Both the position numbers and the translations under genes were made by a program. This document shows, piece after piece, positions 25,746 through 32,458 of a DNA stretch of 43,867 nucleotides. The stretch's first letter is position 1. Each line of letters starts with the position of its first letter. The notes under the pieces were generated by a model, which did not search any database, was not told the DNA's origin, and saw nothing but the letters and a program-made list of their open reading frames with translations. The stretch comes from SAR324 cluster bacterium (GTDB lineage: Bacteria > SAR324 > XYD2-FULL-50-16): contig JANQGX010000048.1 of assembly GCA_028282885.1 (NCBI GenBank), forward strand, positions 1-43,867, given 5' to 3'.

Positions 25746-27068
25746 ATGAATCCATCGAAAACGGCAAAACATCCGGACTATTCGGAGGCTAAGGCTTTTC
25801 TGACTGAAAAAATGCCAGTCTCCAGACTTTTGTTGCCTTGGTTTATTGCTTTTGTCGCTTTTTTCATCATCGCCTGGTCCTGGTTTTCGGAAATTGACAT
25901 CGTCTCCACGACCAGGGGGGTTATTATTCCGAGCACCCGTATGCAGCTTATCCAATCCAAAGGAACCAATGTGGTGAAAAGAGTGCTGGTAAATGAAGGC
26001 GATGTCGTAAATCAGGGTGATATCCTGGTGGAGTTTCTCCAACAGGACGAGTTAGCCAACCAGGGAAAAATAAAAGAGATTTTGAAAAAAAACGAGGCCA
26101 AGACGATCCGTTTGAAGAGGCTTGATCTGTTTCTGAAAGGGAAAAACAAAAGAATCGACCTTCCCTTATCCAATCCGTTTTTAAACCAGGAAACGATCAT
26201 CCTGAATCACCAGAAAAAAAGTTATACCTCGGAAATGACCGCGATTAAGAACAAAGTCGCTATGTTGGAATCGGGCCGTCGGAGTCTGCTACTTGAAATC
26301 TCACTTCTGGAACAACTGATTCCCATTACGGAGAATGATATCAATCGTTCCGAATCCCTGGTCAAAGAAGGCATCATGGAGCGTGACAAAGTTGATGCTC
26401 TGATGGAAAAACAGATTCGGCAGAAAAAGGAATTACAGATTAAACGTTCGAACATCGCCAGCATCGATTCTGAAATTGAATACCAGTTTGAAAATCGGAT
26501 CCAGATAACAGAAAACCACCAAACTGAATTGATGATGGAGTTGTTAAAAATAGAACAGGAAAACAGATCCTTAAAACACGATCTGGACAAGCTCAAGGGA
26601 GAGCTTCATTTGAGGAACCTGGTATCTCCAATTAAAGGTCGGGTAAACAAGATTTCTGTATTTACTCGCGGTGCTGTGGTGCAGTCGGGTCAGACAATCA
26701 TGACGATTGTGCCGGAAAACAGCCCCCTTGAGGTGGAAGCTAAAATTCTTAATCAGGATGTCGGATTCATTCAGAACGGACAGACCGTCGCGATCAAATT
26801 GGATAGCTTCAATTTTACAAAATACGGAAAACTCGACGGAACAGTGCGTCGAATCGCTTCCGGAGGCATTGAGGATCCCAATATGGGAATGGTATACCCC
26901 ACCATCATCGAATTGAGCAGCCAGAAAATCAAGGTGGGTGAAGAAGTTTTTCATTTACGACCGGGAATGACTGTGACTATCGATGTGAAGACCGGAAGAA
27001 GAAAAATTGCAGACTATATTTTGGAGCCATTCCTGAGATATAGTGATGAAGCTCTGAGGGAACGTTAA
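25746..27068 (+). CDS. HlyD-family membrane fusion protein of the type I secretion system
   Basis: The start is taken at ATG 25746 (440 residues), because the open frame further upstream lies wholly inside the ABC gene. A short cytoplasmic N-terminus is followed by one membrane helix (about residues 27-47). A biotinyl-lipoyl half (RGVIIPSTRMQLIQSKGTNVVKRVLVNEGDVVNQGDILVEF) comes next, then a long helical hairpin (about 95-290), the second lipoyl half (LVSPIKGRVNKISVFTRGAVVQSGQTIMTIVP) and a beta-barrel domain. This is the standard architecture of HlyD/LapC adaptors that bridge the ABC pump and TolC. It lies 25 bases after the exporter gene. No strong Shine-Dalgarno is visible, so translational coupling is possible. 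Confidence 0.93.
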   Translation: MNPSKTAKHPDYSEAKAFLTEKMPVSRLLLPWFIAFVAFFIIAWSWFSEIDIVSTTRGVIIPSTRMQLIQSKGTNVVKRVLVNEGDVVNQGDILVEFLQQDELANQGKIKEILKKNEAKTIRLKRLDLFLKGKNKRIDLPLSNPFLNQETIILNHQKKSYTSEMTAIKNKVAMLESGRRSLLLEISLLEQLIPITENDINRSESLVKEGIMERDKVDALMEKQIRQKKELQIKRSNIASIDSEIEYQFENRIQITENHQTELMMELLKIEQENRSLKHDLDKLKGELHLRNLVSPIKGRVNKISVFTRGAVVQSGQTIMTIVPENSPLEVEAKILNQDVGFIQNGQTVAIKLDSFNFTKYGKLDGTVRRIASGGIEDPNMGMVYPTIIELSSQKIKVGEEVFHLRPGMTVTIDVKTGRRKIADYILEPFLRYSDEALRER

Positions 27069-27083
27069 TCAAAGGAGATAACA

Positions 27084-27704
27084 ATGGCATTGAATGACAA
27101 GAAAACGAAAAAACAAGGTGAACAAGCGCAAAACAGAACTGCTGCAACAACATCCGGAAAAAAGAGTCAAGCGGTACCAGGCCTTCCTGGCAAAGCCAGG
27201 AAGGCAGGTTCTGTGCAAAAATCATCTCCTGGCAGTATTCAAGCAAAAGAGACCACTGCAAATACCCCTTCAAAGACCATTTCCAATGTTCTTGGAGAAA
27301 TAACCTGGTTGATGACGCAATCGCCAAATCATCGTTATTTCTTTCTATCGGATCTCGAATGGATGATTCTACCGCCAGTATCGCAAGGTCAATTCAGGGT
27401 ATTTCATGGGGAAAAGTTTCCGGTTGGTGTGGCCTTTTGGGCTTTTGTCAGTCAGGAAGTGGAGGAGCGAATCCGTAAAGGGATCACGAAAATGAGACCC
27501 GGTGACTGGAGTTCAGGCGATAAACTGTGGTTGGTGGATCTGATTTCCCCTTTCGGTAATGCCCAAAAGATGGTTGAAGATCTCGTCAAAAATGTGTTTC
27601 CCGATAAACCCTTCAAATACCTCCAACGAAATGAAGAAGGTAACATGATGGTTATGGAGTCAAAAAAGATTACCAAACCCTCAAAAGCTGAAAGCAATGT
27701 CTAA
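27084..27704 (+). CDS. HlyC-type RTX toxin-activating lysine acyltransferase
   Basis: 206 residues. Residues 69-190 match HlyC: LGEITWLMTQSPNHRYF, GQFRVFHGEKFPVGVAFWAFVSQEVE and DWSSGDKLWLVDLISPFG. The presumed catalytic His83 and Asp152 are 69 residues apart, exactly the spacing of His23 and Asp92 in E. coli HlyC. These enzymes move a fatty acyl group from acyl-carrier protein to internal lysines of an RTX protein in the cytosol before export; the giant RTX protein is the obvious substrate. The first about 68 residues are a Lys/Gln/Ser-rich, probably disordered extension absent from E. coli HlyC. AAAGGAG lies just upstream of the ATG. It is last of the export genes, whereas hlyC usually comes first. 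The 3' end overlaps the next gene by eight bases. Confidence 0.9.
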   Translation: MALNDKKTKKQGEQAQNRTAATTSGKKSQAVPGLPGKARKAGSVQKSSPGSIQAKETTANTPSKTISNVLGEITWLMTQSPNHRYFFLSDLEWMILPPVSQGQFRVFHGEKFPVGVAFWAFVSQEVEERIRKGITKMRPGDWSSGDKLWLVDLISPFGNAQKMVEDLVKNVFPDKPFKYLQRNEEGNMMVMESKKITKPSKAESNV

Positions 27705-28383
27705 GGTATTGATTTGCTTTTTCATCTGCTTGCTTTCAGGGTCGATATTCAGTGTCGTTCCTTCTGTCCTTTATGCCGGGTCTATCTCGAATGATAACAC
27801 TCTGCCGAGTCTTTTGCTTGAAGAGAAAGATACTGATCCGGAGGTAAATACTGTTGAAGGGGAGTCTAGAATGGAAGTCGGCCTGGGAATCGGCTTTTGG
27901 ATGATACCCGAAGAACTTGACTACCGGTCTCAATCTATTCCAGCAGCAGTTTTGATGAGCTGGAAATCACGTCTTCCCGGGCATTTAAGCATCCAGGCGG
28001 GCTATTCCGTTGCCAGCGCGACTCTTAATTATGAGGCTTATAAGGCGGAATGGGAAAACAGACTTACAACCAGTGTTACCTACTTGAGCTACCGGATGCT
28101 TGGTCGATTGACAGAAGCCACAGAAGTTTACTTACTAGCCGGTCCGGCCTATCTGTCGGCCGAGTTGCAGGTGAACAGGAAGACCGGTGATGATCTTTCG
28201 GAGGTGGAAACATACCGTGATGCCGGTTTCGGGTATATACTCGGAACAGGCCTCAGTTATAGAATCGGTTGGTTTGCTGTTGGATTAGAGATGAACACAG
28301 TCTCCCATACCGGTCGTTTTAATGAAATTGAAAACGCGACAGGATTTAGCCAGGCCATGGTGACTGGTCGCTATAGATTTTGA
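27697..28383 (+). CDS. Small outer-membrane beta-barrel protein, unknown function
   Basis: 228 residues with a signal peptide (MSKVLICFFICLLSGSIFSVVPSVLYAG). It then shows amphipathic strands typical of an eight-stranded barrel (MEVGLGIGFWMIPEE, HLSIQAGYSVASATLNY, YLSYRM, EVYLLAGPAYLSAEL, GFGYILGTGLSYRIGWFAVGLEMN) and a terminal GRYRF. The final Phe fits the outer-membrane insertion signal. It overlaps the acyltransferase gene by eight bases, so it is translated from the same message and is likely part of the RTX locus. It might act as a surface accessory or receptor for the exported protein, but this is inference from position. I do not recognise a named family. Confidence 0.75.
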   Translation: MSKVLICFFICLLSGSIFSVVPSVLYAGSISNDNTLPSLLLEEKDTDPEVNTVEGESRMEVGLGIGFWMIPEELDYRSQSIPAAVLMSWKSRLPGHLSIQAGYSVASATLNYEAYKAEWENRLTTSVTYLSYRMLGRLTEATEVYLLAGPAYLSAELQVNRKTGDDLSEVETYRDAGFGYILGTGLSYRIGWFAVGLEMNTVSHTGRFNEIENATGFSQAMVTGRYRF

Positions 28384-28561
28384 GGTGTCTGAACGGTGCA
28401 GTCGAGAGATTCTAAATCCCGGGAAGAAAGATGCTCATGAGGTACTTCGATCAACTAATTCGTTTCAGGGAGAGTGCCTGGTTTGGAAACAAAAACGGCG
28501 ATCTCCTGAAACCATTAAATTAACTTTGTAACTTTTGTGTCACATTTGACAGGGAATTAAG

Positions 28562-30394
28562 TTGTTAACTCTTGATATTATTAAACGGCTGTTTTTCGGA
28601 TACATCCGGTTGTTAAAAAAAATGACCAAAATGTGCCTGATTACACAAATCTTCGTTTTTTGTTTGATTGCTTTGTTGATGCAGAATTGTCAGCAGCAAA
28701 ACCATCCTTCGGATTCATTTGCCGAGAGTGATGCCATAAAAGAGGTGGTTAGTTATATAAACTATAATTTTACCAGGGAAAGCCGGGTGAACGGGATATC
28801 TGAATTGATCCTTGAGAGTACCCAGCCACTGGATGAATACTACTATGGCTATGATGCTTCTCCGGAAACGCTGCTTTCGGGCATTCCTGGATTGGAAAAA
28901 TCGGATTACTTTCTGGATAACGACAACAAAGACCTTTCTATCTATCTGGTCCTGGACGAGCCGTCTCCGGATACAAACATTGAATTGACAATTCCCGTTT
29001 ACATTCCATTCGCAGATGGTTTTTTCCCCAGTCATAAAGCAGATTTCTTTGTTGCCAGGGTGCAACCTGTCTCCTTGCGAACGATCAGGAATTACGACAG
29101 CAATGACGCTGAGATCCCGGAATCTCCTTATATCAAATGGACCATTCAATATAACAGCAGTGATATTCCTAACCAATGGGATCAGGATTGTACGGATCCC
29201 TCGACAGATACTTTAACCAGCGGATGTGATTACGGGCTCAGCGATACAGAGGAAAACAGTGCTGTCGCTCGGAAGAGGGTCATCTTTGCGACGGATACCA
29301 GAACCTATTCAGATTATTATGCAAATGGTTACATCTATTATGACACCACTGGAGATGTATTAGCTCAGTTGCAGGTTTCAAGAGCTGGTGATGAATATGA
29401 TCATACCTTTACATCGACCTGCTTCTCTGCTGATGGAACATCATTGACCACAAGCTATTGTGGCTTGTCTGATAGTCTTGTAAATTCTGCTGCCAAAACA
29501 ATTGAGACTTTTGTACTATCTTCATTGGATACCTCGCCGGATGCACGACAGTATCAGATCGTGAAAAAATACTATGACACGAGTAATGATGAATTTTATC
29601 GTTGGACGAAAGTCTATACCTATCTCAATGAAGACACTTTTCAGCCTGTCAGTTTACTTGAAAGTGTTTATTCCATTGATCCTTCAGGTGATTTAACTCC
29701 AATCGAGGAAAAAACTTATAGTTATAGCAACAGTTTCCTGACAAAAAAAGTATCTAATCTATATAACGAGGAAGAATTGGTTTCATCGATGACCTATGAA
29801 TACGGGCGAGACGCCCAGGGGAGGATTAACGACTATCTGGTTAAGGATGCGTCAGGTGATTCCGTGCTACATGCTGAGTATTCATTTGATACGGATGGAT
29901 GGTTGAAGCGTGTCAGAAGTTACGACTTTACCAATGCTGTTGAGAATGAAACACCTGTTTGTGGAGAAAATTACGATTTTGACTATTCCAAAGATGTTTA
30001 CGGTTACACGACAAAGACGATAACGAACTATTGTAACGACACGACATATCAAACTACACCTTATGAAATAGTATCAAATACATATGATTCCAAAGGAATG
30101 TTAACCAGTTATAAGCTATACAAGATATCCGGTTCAAATGCTTACGTCTCTTCCAGAATAGACTATGAATACGACGACCAGGGATTCAATACCAAGATTC
30201 AGCACTATGAAGGAGAAGGCAGTTCAATGCAGGCAGCATCCTATCAAACAAGAGAACGGGACGATCATCTTTTTCTAACGGTTGAAAAAAACTACAACAC
30301 CGATGGTGATTTAATCACCGATCTTGCTGATGCCACCAGCGATTGTCAATCCGGAGAGAACTGTTACTCTGTGATTAGTTACACCTATAGGTAG
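28562..30394 (+). CDS. Exported YD/RHS-repeat-like protein, possible lipoprotein
   Basis: The frame opens with TTG 28562, but the signal sequence starts at the ATG at 28622 (MTKMCLITQIFVFCLIALLMQNC). The Cys is preceded by QN rather than the usual small residues, so lipidation is uncertain. The mature protein (about 570 residues) is rich in Tyr, Asp and Ser. It contains degenerate YD-type repeats such as YEYGRDAQGRINDYLV, YSFDTDGWLKRVRSYDF, YDSKGMLTSYKLY and IDYEYDDQGFNTKIQHY, similar to the beta-strand repeats of RHS shells. Cys residues occur in several CGxxxxxxD contexts (CDYGLSD, CGLSD, CGENYDFD). No toxin or catalytic domain is visible. It stands alone, 178 bases after the RTX locus. The role is unknown; a surface structural protein is plausible. 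Confidence 0.7.
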   Translation: MLTLDIIKRLFFGYIRLLKKMTKMCLITQIFVFCLIALLMQNCQQQNHPSDSFAESDAIKEVVSYINYNFTRESRVNGISELILESTQPLDEYYYGYDASPETLLSGIPGLEKSDYFLDNDNKDLSIYLVLDEPSPDTNIELTIPVYIPFADGFFPSHKADFFVARVQPVSLRTIRNYDSNDAEIPESPYIKWTIQYNSSDIPNQWDQDCTDPSTDTLTSGCDYGLSDTEENSAVARKRVIFATDTRTYSDYYANGYIYYDTTGDVLAQLQVSRAGDEYDHTFTSTCFSADGTSLTTSYCGLSDSLVNSAAKTIETFVLSSLDTSPDARQYQIVKKYYDTSNDEFYRWTKVYTYLNEDTFQPVSLLESVYSIDPSGDLTPIEEKTYSYSNSFLTKKVSNLYNEEELVSSMTYEYGRDAQGRINDYLVKDASGDSVLHAEYSFDTDGWLKRVRSYDFTNAVENETPVCGENYDFDYSKDVYGYTTKTITNYCNDTTYQTTPYEIVSNTYDSKGMLTSYKLYKISGSNAYVSSRIDYEYDDQGFNTKIQHYEGEGSSMQAASYQTRERDDHLFLTVEKNYNTDGDLITDLADATSDCQSGENCYSVISYTYR

Positions 30395-30603
30395 GTTTGG
30401 CACTACCTTGAGCAGATATTGCAAAACCGAAACAGAACTTAACAAGAGGGAGTATTCTGAAGTCAGATTAGGTAAAAGAGCGTTTACTGATCAAAAGGGG
30501 AACAATTAAAATCGAAATTTGCTTGAGGGAACAATTTATTTTAGTCGAAACAATATTGATATTCGAAAATCACAAAAAGTTAAAGCGTTGATATAATATA
30601 AGC

Positions 30604-31584
30604 TCAAAGATCATCTGATTTCCATTCGTGGTGGGTTGTGTAAAGGCGTTTTGGATAGTCGGTGATGATGCCGTCTACGTCCAGATTCATCATTTTGATC
30701 ATAAGGTCTTTGTCGTTGATTCCCCAGGGGATGACCTTGAGTTGGTTCGACCTGGCGGAGAGCATAAATTCGGGCTGAACGTAGAGATAGTAGGGAGAGA
30801 TGATATCGGCTCCGGCGGTAATGGCTTTTTGCATGATTTCTTCACTATTTGCCTTGAATCCGGCCATTAGCATTGCCCCTTGGGGATAGGAGGGTTGAAA
30901 CAGCGCAGAAAGCCTGATACTCGGATTGAGTTTTCTGACAGCCGGCAGCATGTCCATCACAAAACACTGTACTATTGAGTATTCCACCAAACCGGCCTTT
31001 TCAATCGCACTGACCATCAGTTCTGCTGCTTCGTTGATATCATTCGAGCTATGATCGGAGGGAAATTTTAGCTCGATGTTGAATCGAAATCGGGATTCGG
31101 GTTGATTTTCCCTCTCGTACTCCTCCACAAAATCAAACACCTCTTCCAGAGTGCTGAGCCGGGTGCCCGGTACGGGTTTCAGTTCGGGGAAGTCTTCATT
31201 CCCGAGGCTGCCACAGTCATATTGTTTCAGCTCCTCAACGGTGAGGTCTCTGATGGGAACCGCTTCAGCAGGATTGCCATTGAGATCCAGGCATAATTTC
31301 CCGCTGAGGGCAGTATCATGATGGACGATTAACTGCCGGTCCTTGGTTACCACCGTATCCAGTTCAATGGTGGTCATTTTTTGGTCCATACAGTATTTAA
31401 ATGCCGGAAGAGTGTTTTCCGGTCTTTTGGCCCTTGCCCCCCTGTGTCCCTGCAAATCAAATGGCTTGTCCCGATCCGATATGATCCGGGGTTGATCACA
31501 TGAGGTCAATGACAGGCAAATCAGGAATCCCAAGCTTATAGCTAAAGAGAGTATTCCCGAGGTAAAAACACACTTAAGTTTCAT
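30604..31584 (-). CDS. Glycerophosphodiester phosphodiesterase, lipoprotein (UgpQ/GlpQ-like)
   Basis: The start at 31584 is chosen because GGAGGG sits six bases upstream, giving a 326-residue lipoprotein with lipobox LTSC (Cys29). The GDPD TIM-barrel motifs are all present: HRGA (His47, Arg48), PENT (Glu56, Asn57), ELD (Glu75, Asp77) and HHD (His89, Asp90), with Glu in FNIELKF and ITDYP near the C-terminus. The enzyme hydrolyses glycerophosphodiesters to glycerol 3-phosphate and an alcohol; relatives act on lysophospholipids. Its lipid anchor places it at the periplasmic face of the envelope. It is the last of three minus-strand genes with lipid-related signatures. Upstream in-frame codons to 31638 are probably not translated. 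Confidence 0.9.
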   Translation of the reverse strand: MKLKCVFTSGILSLAISLGFLICLSLTSCDQPRIISDRDKPFDLQGHRGARAKRPENTLPAFKYCMDQKMTTIELDTVVTKDRQLIVHHDTALSGKLCLDLNGNPAEAVPIRDLTVEELKQYDCGSLGNEDFPELKPVPGTRLSTLEEVFDFVEEYERENQPESRFRFNIELKFPSDHSSNDINEAAELMVSAIEKAGLVEYSIVQCFVMDMLPAVRKLNPSIRLSALFQPSYPQGAMLMAGFKANSEEIMQKAITAGADIISPYYLYVQPEFMLSARSNQLKVIPWGINDKDLMIKMMNLDVDGIITDYPKRLYTTHHEWKSDDL

Positions 31585-31644
31585 GTGGCCCTCCATGTAT
31601 ACCTTTGGTTTTAGGTGCCCTAAATCCTTTAACATCATGAGTTC

Positions 31645-32454
31645 TTATTTTTGAACTCCTCTGATAATCCGATCCATGATGAATTCAACCAAACCGGGAG
31701 CCAGGCGTTTCAGGTGATAGGTTAGTTTTGGCATAAATCCGGGAATGATCAAAAATGTGTTGGACCCGATCTTTTTACAGAGAGCATCGGCGATTTCTTC
31801 CGGGGTGAAGAGATTAGCAGCCTCGGAGACAGCTTTGGTTTCGGGCGGTTTGTTTTTGTTTTCGATCTCAAAGGCAGGGGTGTCGGTATCAGCGGGGCAA
31901 AGCACCGATACTTTGAGTCCGAATTTCTTTCCCTCACTTCGCAAAGCTTCGGAAAAGCCGATGACTGCGAATTTCGAAGCGGCATAATCAGTAAACCCAA
32001 AAACGCCAATGAATCCGGCCATTGAGGAGACATTGATGATATGTCCGCCCTTGGATTTCATCTTGGGAAAAAGCACTGCCGAAGCATTCCAGACACCATA
32101 AAAATTAATCTTCATGGTCTCATCGAGCTGTTCATAAGAAATATCCTCAAAATAACCCGGATAGGATCTGCCAGCGCAATTGACCAGGATATCTGGAACA
32201 CCGACCTTTGTGACAGTTTCTTCCATCACCTTTTTCACATCCTCGAAACTTGAAACATCCAGTTGTCGATATTCAATTTTGCCGCCTTCGTCAACACCAT
32301 CCTTGATATGGTTGGTGGCTTTAACAAGGCGGTCTTCATTCCTGGAGAAGATAACGACATCGGCTCCCCCTGAGTATAGCTTTTTGGCGATGGCCAGCCC
32401 AATACCGCTTGAGCCCCCGGGGATGTATGCGGTTTTGTCGTTAAATCTCATCAT
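31645..32454 (-). CDS. Short-chain dehydrogenase, 3-ketodihydrosphingosine-reductase-like
   Basis: 269 residues from the ATG pair at 32454; the frame extends a few codons further, to a TTG inside the upstream gene. Rossmann motif GGSSGIG (13-19), NCAG (92-95), NVSS (141-144) and the YxxxK pair Tyr157/Lys161 are intact, so it should be an active NAD(P)H-dependent reductase. The segment PADTDTPAFEIENKNKPPET, followed by SEAANLFTPEEIA, closely follows the signature of eukaryotic KDSR (PxDTDTPxFxxENxxKPxET). That is much more specific than the general SDR fold. The C-terminus is hydrophobic/basic (LTYHLKRLAPGLVEFIMDRIIRG), suggesting membrane contact. It starts four bases after the upstream gene ends, so the two are translationally linked. 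Substrate is inferred, since no serine palmitoyltransferase gene is in the window. Confidence 0.88.
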   Translation of the reverse strand: MMRFNDKTAYIPGGSSGIGLAIAKKLYSGGADVVIFSRNEDRLVKATNHIKDGVDEGGKIEYRQLDVSSFEDVKKVMEETVTKVGVPDILVNCAGRSYPGYFEDISYEQLDETMKINFYGVWNASAVLFPKMKSKGGHIINVSSMAGFIGVFGFTDYAASKFAVIGFSEALRSEGKKFGLKVSVLCPADTDTPAFEIENKNKPPETKAVSEAANLFTPEEIADALCKKIGSNTFLIIPGFMPKLTYHLKRLAPGLVEFIMDRIIRGVQK

Positions 32455-32458
32455 TCTG

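Noticed and set aside
28455..28520. GTTTCAGG/CCTGAAAC inverted repeat after the barrel gene as a terminator
   Set aside because: Only eight pairs, a loop of more than 25 bases and no T tract; too weak to call as the end of the RTX operon.
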